Shown piece by piece: positions 29,101-38,300 of a stretch of 64,000 nt of DNA (position 1 is its first letter; each line of letters opens with the position of its first letter). The position numbers and the translations under genes are program-made. The stretch comes from Rhabdophis nuchalis (Eukaryota; Chordata; Lepidosauria; Squamata; Natricidae): assembly GCA_039707465.1 (NCBI GenBank), contig CM077643.1, forward strand, positions 64,234,605 through 64,298,604, in the 5' to 3' direction. Under the pieces are notes generated by a model, which saw nothing but the letters and a program-made list of their open reading frames with translations, was not told the DNA's origin and searched no databases.

Positions 29101-32100
29101 TGAGTTAGAATTTATTTAGACTTAGCACAATCTCTAAGTCAAAAGCATTTATTCCAAATCATTTTCAAACACTGCACAAACCTAGTAAAATAACAGTGTT
29201 TCATCTAGTGAGGTGCTTTGGAGTACCGCATTTTTCAGAGTATAAGACGCACCGGAGTATAAGACGTGCCAAGGTTTTGGTGCCTTTAAGGAGGCTTGTA
29301 GAGTGCTTCTGAGGGGTGCCTCCCCCAAACAAGCATAAAAAGGCCTGTTTTTAACGAAAAGGGGCCTGTGTTTTGACAAAAAAGGGGCATGTATAGCCTT
29401 TAGGAGGCTTATAGAGTGCTGCTGAGGGGCATAATTGAGCAAAAAATGGCCCATTTCCCACTCCTTTCTGCCCTCCCCAGCCCCCAGGAACACTCTGCAA
29501 GGCGCCTAAAGGCTCTGCACAGCCATTTTGATGAATGGGGAGGGGTTTCGGGAGGCAAAAAAAAATGCTGTATTCAGTGCATAAGATGCACCCAGATTTT
29601 TAGCCTCTTTTTTGAGGGAAAAAGGTGCGTCTTATACTCTGAAAAATATGGTAATTTAAGTTTGTCAGACGAATTTATTCTTTGGAACAGAGTGGGATTC
29701 TTTCTGAAGTTACCAAATGCAAGGATTTATTTTCAAGTTTGAATGATTTAATACTAAGTTTAGTGAAGAAAGCAAATAGAGTATTTGCAAGAAATTACTT
29801 CTTTTTTACTTTCAAACATGGAAAAGTGTGAGGAAAGTTGAACAATAAGGAACAATTTACCAGAGCCTTGCAGTTAGAGTGCTTTGATCGCAGAAGGGTG
29901 GTTAAGTGTCAAAATTAGCTTCTTGCTTTTCCCATCCCATCAGAGCAAAAACAAAAAGATTAATCTTACTTTTTTTCTTAATTCAGTAACCAAATTCTGA
30001 AGTCTAAGGTAGGAATAATAATTTCAAAATACTGTGTCTCACATTAATATCATTACAAGGTGACAGCATTTCAAGACTGTTTTAGGCAGTTATTAAAAGA
30101 TTTAACTATCTCTGTCTTTGCTTCATGGCAGGCTGAAATTCCTGGCCCTAACAAAGGTCTTCCTAAGGGCAGACTAATTCAGGAGCTAAACCATAGTTTA
30201 CCTGTCTTTCAGAACTACAGTGCCACTTCAACTAATCCATCCATCCATCCATCCAAAACATCAGACACTTTTCTTTACTGCATAAAGCCAGTTTAAAATA
30301 GTATAGACCTAGAGAATTGATGTGGGGTAGTGGCTAAAGTGTTGATATACAAATGGGGAGAACTAGTTTCTAATCCAGTTTCAGTTATGGAAGCACACTG
30401 GATACATATGGACTAGATACACACACACACAAACTCTCTCTCAGCACAGCCAACTTCTCAGGATTCTTACTGCTCAGACAGCAGGCCTTGTACTATGCTT
30501 AAATTTGCATATCAAATAAATGCTAAGATAAAAGTGCAGATATTTCATTTTTTTTAGTTTAGTGCCTAGAATTCCCAAAATTGCTGGCCTAGCTTTAGAC
30601 TTGCTTTCTTATAAATTCCAATTATAAGACATTTACAGTTAAATATAATCATTATATAAATATCCCTCTTTTAGCAACTGCTTTGTTTGCTAAACTGTCT
30701 TGTTTAGCAACTGTTCAAAGTTACAGTGGTGATGGTTATGACCATTAGCTACATTTATGATCTTCACAAGCCTGCAAAACAAATAAAACTAAAGTAATTT
30801 CATAATCACAGTCACAATTTCACTTAGCAATTGCTGCTTAACAATTAAGTTGCTGATCCCTATTGTGGTCACTAAAGGAGGGCTACTGTAATGTTTTTTG
30901 TAATCCTAACAACCTTGATGCACTGCAGTACTCTAAATTCATGTTGTCTAACTTCAACAAAGGTGTTTCTCAGTCTCACTTTCCAACAGCTTTCCAAGTC
31001 AGGTCTCTACATGTTTCACTGCTGCACCTTACCTGGATAGTTTTTGTTCTGCCAGCTTATTCTGCTCTAGTATGCAGAACCCAGCCTGGAGAAAATTACA
31101 CAATCTATTGGCATTGTGTGGCATTGTCTTGCCTGCCTGCATCCATTGCATATTGAATTGGTCTGGCCTGAATGGAACTAGCAGCTAGTTACAGTACATT
31201 TAGAAGATAGAACATATATGGCTTTCATTACTAAGGCAGGACTAGACCTCTTGGTCTCCTCGTTTTGAAAAGCAGTGATATTAAAAGAAGTGATTATGAG
31301 TACATGCATTATTAGATCACAGGTGAAAGTGTTCATTTTGAGCTTCCATTTATTCTATAGTCAGGATGAAAGCCAGGGTCTTGTCCTGGTTTGTGGAATG
31401 TCCTCCCTGAGCAGGTCTAACTGGCACTAGCCTTTTTATTCCCAGCTGTGGAGGAAACCAATCTGGGGGTGTTTTTGGTTTGATTTGGTTTGTTCTATAC
31501 TTTTAAAGTATAATTGATAATAGTTGCTTTTGTTCCTTTAAAAAAAAAAAGATTTTTATGTTGTTCCTTATTATTACTGTTTAATTTTTCTATTATATGA
31601 TTACTATTATACAAATGTGTATTGTAGATTGCTTTTGTTGTTTTATGCGACACGTAGTAAATATCCTGGTTAACTTAACCTTCCCAATAAGTGGGTGTGT
31701 GTGACTTTTAGGAGAACATCGAAGTGGCTTCTCAGATTGTTGCACACAGAACATTCCACACTCATCTGCAACAGGCCAAACTGAATCTCTCCCATCAGAA
31801 GAATTGCGGCGTCGAAGACAGGCCTATTTTGAAAAGTAATGTAAACTGTGTAAAGCATAATTTGTGGGTGGCAAGCCCCAGAAGCCTTTGTTAAATTTAT
31901 TACTTGATGTTTTTCAGGTATTTTGGATTACAATTCCTATCTTTTCTAATACCAACTATGCTGGTTAGAACATGTAGTCCAAAGTACTAGGAGAGTGCTG
32001 AGGTGTTTCCCCCCCATCCCCCTGAATTAACTCATACCAGTGTTTAACTGGTTCTTAAACTCCTGAACCACTCACTCAGTTTTGCAAATATCTTGATTCT

Positions 32101-35100
32101 TTTGGCTTGATATTATAGTACAAGACTGAGGCACCATGCTGGCTGCAGATAGCAGGATTCCGTTCTTGGGCAAATCACGCTACCTACGTAACTAATTCAT
32201 TGGTCAGTTATATAGATGATTGTTCCAGTTTGAAATGCAAATGAATGTATGATGCTTCTATCATGATGACTTAAGTATTTTTTTAAAATTCAGGGCAGTA
32301 TAGATTATAAACTAGTAACAAATTGATAATTGATCTCTCATGCCATATTTATGTGTTAATTGATTAATTCTTGGCAAACTTCGTGTAACAGCACTGTTAC
32401 TATTTTTAATTGAAAATGCTATACTGCCTGCCTCTTGATATCATTCTTTTTAGTGCTTCTTTTTAACACGACCCTATTTCACAAGCATATTACTGGATCC
32501 ATCTCTTTTGGCTTGTTCTAGACTATAAATTAATTGGTATATAGTACCAAAATACATCTCTTTATTATGTAAAATACATTCATTAGCAATTGGTACTCCT
32601 ATAATCCTTATCTACTTTATGTACATGTATAATTATCATCTGTGATTATCATTTTTATTTTGAAGAAAGTTTTTGTTGCATTAATTCAAAGAAAGGTAAT
32701 AACTGAAAGTGCAACAGGCAGACTTACTTTCCTCTAATATTCATCACTATAATTATCAACCAGAAGCACATTCAACCATAGTAATGTACCAAACTCGATA
32801 TCCTGATCAGAAAACATTCAGGTGCTCCTGGGAACATTTTTTTAATTTCTTTTTTTCTCTGAGAATGCTGTTTTAGCCTTTTCAAGGATGGTTTCTCATC
32901 TCCTGGCTTTGGAATTAGATGTCATTCCCAATAGTCTGATCCCAAAATATTTTTGTGTTGTATATTTGGAGAAAAATGGATCAGTTTTTAGAATTGGATA
33001 TTTTAAACATTCATACATACACATACATGTGTGTAATGTAAAAATTGAAATATAGTCCAGCTTCCTGCACTGTGAACTTTTCAAATATTACTTCATTACT
33101 TAATAGGAAAAATTAAATTGGATGAAGAAAGGCAAGGAATCATAAAGTTAATAGACTTTTCTATGTATAATATTAATGCTGCATATTTCTCATTGTTTTA
33201 GACAGCAGCAGCTGCAAAAGCAAGTTCAGATTCAACAATTCCATGGTGAAGCAGCTACAAATTCACACACATTAGTTAAGGACACAGGTATTGCTTTTAT
33301 TTGCCAGATTTCAACACACTTTCCAAGTTATTCTTTCAAAGATTAGCCAGACATCTTTTACTTTAATACATTTTACCAAATATCTTATTAGCTTTCTGTA
33401 TCATTGGTCAGCATATCCTTCTGGGAAATACCATCTAACATTTAGACACCTTTTTTTCAGAAACTACTGATGCTCTGCCCTGTGGCAGTTCCATGGGGAG
33501 GGGGGGGTGTCTTCCAAAATACCATTTGTGTTTTGTATTTATTTTGAGCATCTACTTTATAGAGGTTATGTAGAGAATAGCAATGAAGTACCATTGTATG
33601 AATGATGCCCAGTTCTGTCCTTACTCATCAAGTACAAGCATGGTAGTACTTGTTTTGAATTGATGCTTGAATCTGGTAATAGATGAGGACTAATAAACTG
33701 GGAAAAGAATCTGTTCAGTCTACTCTAAATTGGATCACTTCTCTTGATTAGATTTGTAACTTGGGACTGCTCGTAGAATCAGTTCTAATTCTAATGGTCT
33801 CCATGGCATAGGGTAAAATTCACCCTTAATCGCGAACCTATTTGGATGCCATAGATACTTATCTGCCATTAGCCATGTATTAAAAATCTGTGGCTAGAGT
33901 TCACAATACATTATATATGAGACTAATTTTAGAAAACTCCACTTAGTGCAGAATGCACATTGGAATTAGCCATCTTGAATATCATCATTGCAATTTTGTG
34001 TTATTGCAGAGATGGCTAGCATTTTTTCAGCATCACTTCTTATTCAACTTTAAAGGTGTAAAACGCTTGGGAACATATTACCAGAATCAGCAAATACATT
34101 TTGTGGGGAGGATATTTTCTGGTATTTATTCAAAGAATGAATCATGAAATAGAACAACTAACTAACTAGGCCAATGAGCCATTGCGGTGTAGTGCTTAAA
34201 ATGAACAAGGCAGGCTAGAAAGCCTCACATTCAATTCCTCACTGATTGTAATATGGTTGGTCACTTTTAGCCCAACAGGAATGGTACTCTGTAAATGTAA
34301 TAGAATAAATATTTGCTGATTTTTTTTTTTTAGAATTTGTCAGCTTTATTATTTTGGTTTGGTTTAGTTTTGAACTTTTCTGAAAACCTATGGTAGTTTT
34401 GCAGTAAATGTATAAGCTAAATGTTCAGACACATCTCAAAATATCTGGAAAAAAAAGATGGGCATCTGTTAACTTTGGTTCAAGGCTTCCTAATTTATTT
34501 TTTTATTTTTAATATTAAGCCAAGGGCTTCCCTATTCAGAGGAATCTGTAGTTGAATGCAATCTAGTCTTCTCTGTGAATCTACTAAGGGAAGGATAAAT
34601 ACTTGGGGGGGGGGGGAGGAAGATTACCCCAGTTCTCTTTACCAAATTCCTAAACCCAGAGTGGAGAACTAGATTTACTTCCAAGTAAATCCAAACTCCT
34701 ACCTGACTTGAACACCACATAACATTGCAGAGGTTTCATTTACATCAGTCAGTCAGATCATCTGACTCTTAATTTAAAAAAAAGACAAAGGTAAAGTTGA
34801 TCTGACTGCCTATATTACACAATTGGTAGCAGAAAGCAAGAAATGGTTAATAGGTCTTTTGGTAATTCTTGGATAGGCCTCTCTGACAGCAAGAAGTTCC
34901 CCACTACTGTCTTGAACTAGTAAGCTATGAGCATCAGAAGTAGATCTTTTTCTACCTTTTTAAATTGTTGATCTTCTAGAACTAATATATTTTATTTTCT
35001 TGTTTCTTCTTAGGAGGTGATATCAGTGAAAATGATATGCTTCAAGCCGCTATGAATATGTCCTTGGAAACGGTTACAAACAGCTTGAATACAGAGGAAA

Positions 35101-35108
35101 AGAAATGA
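14153..35108 (+). CDS. ATXN3: ATXN3, ataxin-3 deubiquitinase, all 11 coding exons
   Basis: Join 14153-14176, 16337-16501, 17462-17506, 20992-21077, 21548-21614, 23758-23845, 24037-24169, 28598-28773, 31712-31835, 33202-33287, 35014-35108: 1089 nt, 362 residues, every junction GT-AG and in frame. Ataxin-3 is a Josephin-family cysteine protease that trims ubiquitin chains and works with VCP/p97 in protein quality control. The catalytic Cys14 (SLCAQHC), His119 (KEHWFTV) and Asn134 (WFNLNS) are all present. UIM1 is near 226-240, UIM2 near 246-261 and UIM3 near 337-352. A basic RRRR at 294-297 sits where mammals have the VCP-binding RKRR. The glutamine tract (residues 304-315) is only QQQ followed by interrupted Q residues. 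The ending NSLNTEEKK matches the three-UIM isoform. Intron 7 hosts nested LINEs. Confidence 0.97.
14177..16336 (+). other. ATXN3 intron 1, no recognised repeat
   Basis: It begins with a G-rich stretch (runs of G at 14209-14225) and becomes AT-rich. Frames of 118-176 codons near 14.1-14.7 kb come from the GC-rich intron start and show no protein similarity that I recognise. Confidence 0.5.
16337..16501 (+). CDS. ATXN3: ATXN3 exon 2 (residues 9-63)
   Basis: 55 codons, phase 0 at both ends. It encodes QEGSLCAQHCLNNLLQGEYF (Cys14 is the nucleophile) and ends in GGVSSEEYRTFLQ. Translation past the donor GTAACA gives a spurious extension. Confidence 0.97.
16651..17039. mobile_element. TA-flanked MITE (CAGGTAGTCC family), copy 1
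   Basis: It starts CAGGTAGTCCTTGG and ends ATCCACCTG, with TA on each side. Internal blocks such as tgttgctaagtgaaac and tggcttccccattcac are shared with copies at 18786, 30660, 47076 and 52416. The TA duplication suggests a Tc1/mariner-type mobiliser. Confidence 0.8.
17462..17506 (+). CDS. ATXN3: ATXN3 exon 3 (residues 64-78)
   Basis: 45 nt encoding QPSGNMDDSGFFSIQ between ttcaacag and GTAAGC. It is identical in length to the mammalian exon. Confidence 0.97.
17507..18284 (+). other. ATXN3 intron 3, first part, unremarkable
   Basis: AT-rich, with one short duplicated stretch (gagcttatttatttataatg twice, about 17955-18000). No recognisable element. Confidence 0.5.
18285..18530 (-). mobile_element. 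tRNA-derived SINE, near full length
   Basis: Read on the minus strand it begins GCTGTAGTGACTAAGGC (box A-like), passes through a MIR-like core (aagccggctaagtaattttg, gagccaatt) and ends in ctttgagtttatttata. The same family occurs at 7035 and 11405. Confidence 0.65.
18786..19174. mobile_element. TA-flanked MITE (CAGGTAGTCC family), copy 2
   Basis: It starts CAGGTTGTCC after TA and ends near GAGGAGTATCTG before TA. It shares internal blocks with copy 1 and contains an ATAG/ATAT simple repeat near 18980-19020. Confidence 0.75.
19738..20050. repeat. Large foldback repeat, about 310 bp
   Basis: Nested inverted arms: the central stem TGGATGTGGAACCTTC at 19906-19921, continuing to 19929, pairs with 19950-19973 (24 bp perfect). 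Outside it, GAATGGAAGGATTTATATTCC near 19793 pairs with 19989-20012 (the written motif is split by one mismatch at its left end). The outermost blocks acatttcact and agtgaaatgt also match in inverse. Wording such as cttctcatccaagaag and cttcaagaaagaac recalls Penelope-like elements, but no RT is present. Confidence 0.7.
20992..21077 (+). CDS. ATXN3: ATXN3 exon 4 (residues 79-106)
   Basis: 86 nt encoding VISNALKVWGLELILFNSPE then YQRLGIEP. Codon 107 is split. The mammalian segment is YQRLRIDPI. Confidence 0.96.
21548..21614 (+). CDS. ATXN3: ATXN3 exon 5 (residues 107-129)
   Basis: 67 nt encoding NERSFICNYKEHWFTVRKLG then KQ. It contains catalytic His119. Confidence 0.97.
21722..21800. repeat. 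(TAGG)n/(GACA)n simple repeat
   Basis: A tract of TAGG units, then GACA and TAGA-like units, in ATXN3 intron 5. Confidence 0.85.
21850..22112 (-). mobile_element. CR1/L2-type LINE 3' end
   Basis: Minus-strand copy of the 3' UTR block (ccccgcccttctccttg, cagggcggcgcacaggc), followed by the C-terminal codons (cctaggccggcttgttgg). Truncated. Confidence 0.8.
22140..22494. mobile_element. hAT-like element fragment (same family as 4137)
   Basis: The right end GTGCCATAGGTTCGACATCA matches the inverted terminus of the element at 4137. The interior has catgcgcacaccc-type repeats, and a run of 14 C at 22308-22321 that fragments frames on both strands. The left terminus was not found. Confidence 0.6.
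23221..23591. mobile_element. TA-flanked MITE (CCATGTTTCCC family)
   Basis: It starts CCCATGTTTTCCCGAAAATA and ends TTATTTTCAGGGAAACAGGG, with TA on each side. It is the same family as 47852-48069, here longer with an internal run of C and a non-coding core. Confidence 0.75.
23758..23845 (+). CDS. ATXN3: ATXN3 exon 6 (residues 130-158)
   Basis: 88 nt encoding WFNLNSLLTGPELISDTYLA then LFLAQLQQE. It contains catalytic Asn134. Confidence 0.97.
24037..24169 (+). CDS. ATXN3: ATXN3 exon 7 (residues 159-202)
   Basis: 133 nt, the mammalian length. It encodes YSIFVVKGDLPDCEADQLLQ then MIRVQQMQRPKLIGEDTLQ. It ends the Josephin domain. Confidence 0.96.
24285..26389 (-). mobile_element. CR1/L2-type LINE (minus) split by an L1 insertion
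   Basis: The 3' UTR piece is at 24285-24410 and the RT C-terminal coding part at 25690-26389, both minus strand. The coding part reads [28 protein letters not shown] sequence and [18 protein letters not shown], with a frame change near 26040. The middle (24411-25690) is a later L1 insertion. ATXN3 intron 7. Confidence 0.85.
24411..25690 (+). mobile_element. 5'-truncated L1 insertion (ORF2 C-terminus)
   Basis: The plus-strand reading frame 24414-25382 encodes the L1 ORF2 C-terminal region, with WKCKTARGTFFHQWWTCPKI (the cysteine motif) and NLYKMLYRWYLPPSRIAYMF. It is broken by a single in-frame TGA (24681-24683), perhaps from a decayed CGA. A 300-base 3' UTR ends in an A-rich aaaaaacaacaacaa. 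Copies of attaaatt flank the insertion in the host LINE. Confidence 0.85.
26390..27660 (-). mobile_element. L1 5' segment carrying ORF1
   Basis: Minus-strand L1 segment with an intact ORF1 (26704-27582) and about 310 bases after it that include an A/T-rich stretch. ORF2 is absent. It directly abuts the LINE ending at 26389. Confidence 0.75.
26704..27582 (-). CDS. L1 ORF1 protein, uninterrupted, 292 residues
   Basis: The start MASKKQPHQPKITSM is chosen as the typical ORF1 start; an upstream in-frame ATG at 27648 adds 22 hydrophobic residues and is less likely. Residues about 25-95 are a heptad-rich coiled coil (IEETLQNIMKEIKEIRK). Then an RRM-like domain follows, with MSYFLRFQNVP, and a C-terminal domain with YARINEVPREIHIKFV and LSKRLYKKGVWFKWLMPEG. 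L1 ORF1p is a trimeric RNA-binding chaperone that packages L1 RNA in the cytoplasm. No stop or frameshift is seen. It is antisense to ATXN3 in intron 7. It would not be counted as a host gene. Confidence 0.85.
   Translation of the reverse strand: MASKKQPHQPKITSMVSKETEVEATQLSAIEETLQNIMKEIKEIRKDNVSSKLELLETQKALMENKQRIDGLEGGTAEMKGEIKNSQREIVDLAGHMSRMDFERMSYFLRFQNVPEVASEDLKDLICTMLADYTKKSKEDIWGDIDLIYRINSAYARINEVPREIHIKFVRSTRDGILRAQRDGPLIYQQNEIAILKQIPKKIREIRRKYSFLSKRLYKKGVWFKWLMPEGMIVFWEGGRVRIKTIAEAEAFLKKHSAILEDENGGTEGATAPPTGGQGEEDTIAKRLSSHK
28073..28418. mobile_element. hAT-like MITE with exact 8-bp target duplication
   Basis: The ends CAGCGTTTTTCAACC and GGTTGAAAAACACTG are inverted repeats. tcatatgg flanks both sides (28065-28072 and 28419-28426). 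Inner gtgccgtggcacac motifs are shared by both ends. Non-coding. ATXN3 intron 7. Confidence 0.88.
28598..28773 (+). CDS. ATXN3: ATXN3 exon 8 (residues 203-261, UIM1 and UIM2)
   Basis: 176 nt. It encodes the diverged linker VQKPDLEEALDVNQS, then MLDEDEENFQKALALSRQEI (UIM1) and EDEEADLRRAIQLSMQ (UIM2). The linker is several residues longer than I recall for the mammalian exon. Confidence 0.96.
28860..29040 (+). repeat. SINE-like fragment
   Basis: tttgagtcagtgttgactcc followed by tggtgacc and tggcccaaagtgagccaagg resembles a reptile SINE body. Its ends are not defined. Confidence 0.4.
29226..29651. mobile_element. TA-flanked MITE (gcgtcttatac family), copy 1
   Basis: The termini CCGCATTTTTCAGAGTATAA and TTATACTCTGAAAAATATGG are inverted repeats with TA on each side. 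The interior is GC-richer and partly self-complementary. Related to 60892-61897. Confidence 0.8.
30305..30480 (+). mobile_element. tRNA-derived SINE, degenerate
   Basis: Box A-like gtggggtagtggctaaagtg is followed by a weak box B (gtttctaatcc) and a CA tract with ctctctctcagcacagcc, the 3' block of the SINE family. Confidence 0.5.
30660..30888. mobile_element. TA-flanked MITE (CAGGTAGTCC family), partial, inverted
   Basis: It ends GGGCTACTG before TA and shares ttagcaactg and attgtggtcact blocks with the other copies. The left end is lost. Confidence 0.6.
31712..31835 (+). CDS. ATXN3: ATXN3 exon 9 (residues 262-302)
   Basis: 124 nt encoding EHRSGFSDCCTQNIPHSSAT then EELRRRRQAYFE. It contains the basic VCP-binding/nuclear localisation patch RRRR. 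Confidence 0.95.
31836..33201 (+). other. ATXN3 intron 9, no recognised content
   Basis: AT-rich intron with nothing I can name. Confidence 0.5.
33202..33287 (+). CDS. ATXN3: ATXN3 exon 10 (residues 303-331, glutamine region)
   Basis: 86 nt encoding QQQLQKQVQIQQFHGEAAT then NSHTLVKDT. The codons are CAG CAG CAG CTG CAA AAG CAA, so the longest pure Q run is three. This is the exon that carries the expandable CAG repeat in human ATXN3. Confidence 0.95.
33288..35013 (+). other. ATXN3 intron 10 with a degenerate tRNA-SINE
   Basis: At about 34170-34330 ggtgtagtgcttaaaatg and cattcaattcctcac resemble the box A and box B of a tRNA-derived SINE. There is a run of G at 34604-34616. Otherwise it is unremarkable. 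Confidence 0.45.
35014..35108 (+). CDS. ATXN3: ATXN3 exon 11 coding part (residues 332-362, UIM3, stop)
   Basis: 95 nt with acceptor ttcttag. It encodes GDISENDMLQAAMNMSLETV (UIM3) then TNSLNTEEKK and TGA at 35106-35108. Confidence 0.96.
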
Positions 35109-35272
35109 CAAATACTTATATTTATTCTAATCTGAACGCTACATTCTGTATTAATTCTGTGTGGGTGGCATAAAGGTAGGGTTCATTTCGTTGATGTACC
35201 AAAGCAAGATACAGTTGTGAGATTTCAGTCTGAGGATCAGAATAAAAAAAAAACATAATTTGGTTACTGTAC

Positions 35273-35371
35273 AATAAAATCTCATTAGTTTATGGTTATG
35301 CTGTTGAACTTCTGGGTAATTTCTATTTAGTCAGAAGAACAGTGAGAAAAGGGGTATTAATATACAATAAA
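35273..35371 (+). terminator. ATXN3: Candidate ATXN3 proximal polyadenylation signals
   Basis: AATAAA at 35273-35278 and again at 35366-35371, 165-260 nt after the stop. Mammalian ATXN3 uses several 3' ends, so a longer 3' UTR running toward 37-38 kb cannot be excluded. Confidence 0.5.
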
Positions 35372-38300
35372 ATATCATCCAATATTTTTCTGATCCATAG
35401 ATTTCTGGGTTGAGTTTATGGTATCTGCAGATCTTTGAATGGGGAGCAGCTCTCTCAGTTGTGATAGCTTTTTCTTGCAGGACGTATTCTTGACAGGAAG
35501 ACCGAGCATCACTTGATTATAGAATAAGGCTTGGAATTTTGCTAAATAAGATTATGTGAAATCTAAAAATTTGTAGTTTCACATATATGCTCAAAGGCGT
35601 TCCAAGTATCACATTTACAGTGCACTTCCAAGATTCCAGATTAAGAGACTGAATATAACACAAATCACCTTCACTTTTGTGAGATATTTGAATTACATGC
35701 ATCAGCTTATTTCCAGAATTTAATCAGTTAACAACGTTTGACTAAGAATAGCAAGAGATTTGCAGACCATCAAACCTATTTTGGAAGACTGTGCTCGAGT
35801 ATTACAATCATCATCATAAAATGGAACATCCTCCTTTTATTCTCCTGCTCCTCCAGATCTGCCTCCATGTATTCCAATCTTCCAAAGCTGATTTGATGGG
35901 CACACAGGAGGAACCCGCTCCAATAGCAGACTCAAGACTTATTTCTTCCTTTTGCTCTAAAAATGCCTTTAGTATTTTTTTACTAAATGTTTGGCCAATA
36001 CTGGCTATGATGCACTGATCTAGTATATATATTGAGCCAACACCTAAAGTCCGATTAACTGAAGTCAAAAGTGTTGGATATAGTTGATACATGTTATTAT
36101 AATTCTTATTTCAGTTGGTATTAATGTTATCTTCTGTTAGATATTTCTGTAAGTATTAATACTATCAAGCTGGACATGTTACCTTGTACTGAATCAGCTT
36201 ATTGGTCCACTTAGGTTAGAATTACCTACTCTGGCAGTGATTATCCAATCCCAAGCAAGAATCTGCCACCCAAATTGCTATTAATGGAGGATAATTAGAA
36301 TTAAACTGGGACTTCCTACATGTGTATCACGTGCTCTGCCATTGAGCTATATAGCCTTTCCAAGATTCCATTTTAATTTTGAAGTGAAGTTAAAAAAGAT
36401 TTTGATGCCATTATTTCAGTGCCATGTTATTAATATGCATTAGTAACATCTGAAATGAACCCTGCACAGTTACCTATGTGTTAAAAAATGGATATACATA
36501 AATGAATGAATGTGTGAGTATGTATTTTATCAGATATTAATGAATGTCTTCTTGTAACAGATTTGCAGCTTTTCATGAATGGTCTTCATTCATGCACCTT
36601 ACTGTTTATTCTGTTTATATTACCAAGGGAAACTGGGAAGCAAATTCTGTAAGCTAGTTTTATTCCAATAGTCAAATGTTACATAACAAATATTGCAGGT
36701 GACTGAATTTGGCATTTTGTATTAAAAATAGTTCTTTTTTAAAAAAAAAATGCTTTAAGCACACATTCTGTTTACATATACATATTAAGGCTATAGTTTT
36801 GGATACAAATGATATACTCATTAAATCTATGGATACTTGCCAGATATACAAAAAAATCTTGTGAAATTGATTAGGTTTTGCAAATTATTTTAAAATTATT
36901 ATATTGCACCATGTTGATGTGTCATTCTTTGCTACTGAATGATTAGTAAATGTACACAGATTATGGTACTATAAAAATAACACAATATTAAAATTGATTT
37001 TGATAATATCTGTTTACAAAAATTATTTAAGGAGAGAGTTAAATATGAAATCCAAATGCCTCTTATTTTCATGTTTCGTATGCTGTTGATTTCTATTACT
37101 ATTACAGAAGTACAAGCACTGCGATTTGGTCCAGGGATAAATACTATAAGAGTGTATCTAGCTTTGCCAGTCAGTAAACTGAAGGTAGCTATTTTAGATC
37201 TACCTAATTTATTTATTAACAAAAAAATTACCATATTTACTGCACGTTGTTTTGGGGGGGGGAAACAACATTAGTTACATAAAGCCACATGCATTCATTT
37301 TAATTGTGTTTAAGCTACTACATGAAAAGAAATATATGAAAAGATGTATAGAAATTATGAAATGAAATCATACTAGTCTGTAAAAACCAGTTTTATTTTT
37401 TCTTATTTTTCCAATAAATTGTGTCCTTGTGGACAAGTTGAATCTGGATGAATTTAGGTCCACTTCTTTCAAATGTGTATCTTTATCAAAGCAAGTTATC
37501 TTTTCAAAACATATACAATATAAATTATGAAGCAAAGTTTTAAAAAATAATTTTTCCATTTAACATGTACACTTAAAAAAGCGGAACCCTTTTTTAAGTG
37601 TCAATTTGTGGTAAAACATTTCGTGGTTTACATATAGTTAATGCAGTAGATTTTGGGAGAGATTTTTAATAGTTTGAAATTTTCTCTACTTAGGGATTAC
37701 ATTAATGGACAGCCTTGAAAATTATCCATTTGTACTGGTGAACATTCCTAAAACTGAAAACTTATAGAATCCACTTTTGGTGGAAGACCTGAAAGAAATC
37801 TGGATTTCTTCATAGCCAAGGCCTTTTAAAATAATGTCCTCTAAGAGTTTTTTATTCCATTGGCATTATAATCAGATCAATGCTCTAGAATTTATTTATC
37901 ATACTTACTGTATATGCCCCCCATTTTGCAAACATGATTCTGAGCAATGTACAATAAAAAAATAAAGTCACAATATTGAAAATTATTATTAAAATACCTA
38001 CACCACTTCCTTAAGATTCCCCAAGCCTATTGACAGTCAGGTTTTGGGCGACTTCTCCAAGGACATCAGAGATGGAGCCAATCTCACTCCCCGGGAGGGA
38101 TGGCATAATATTCCATAGGGCAAAAATTGTTTGGTTCATTGTCCTCCGTCAAAGGTAAGTGCTTGGGAAAATACATGCTGCAGATACAGTCCCAATCCTA
38201 TAATAATCTGCAGCTGGCCAGAGCTGCCTTATAAAGGAGATGGGCAGGATAAAAAATTAATAATAAAACTGAAAATATGTTGTGATACAACAATTACCTT

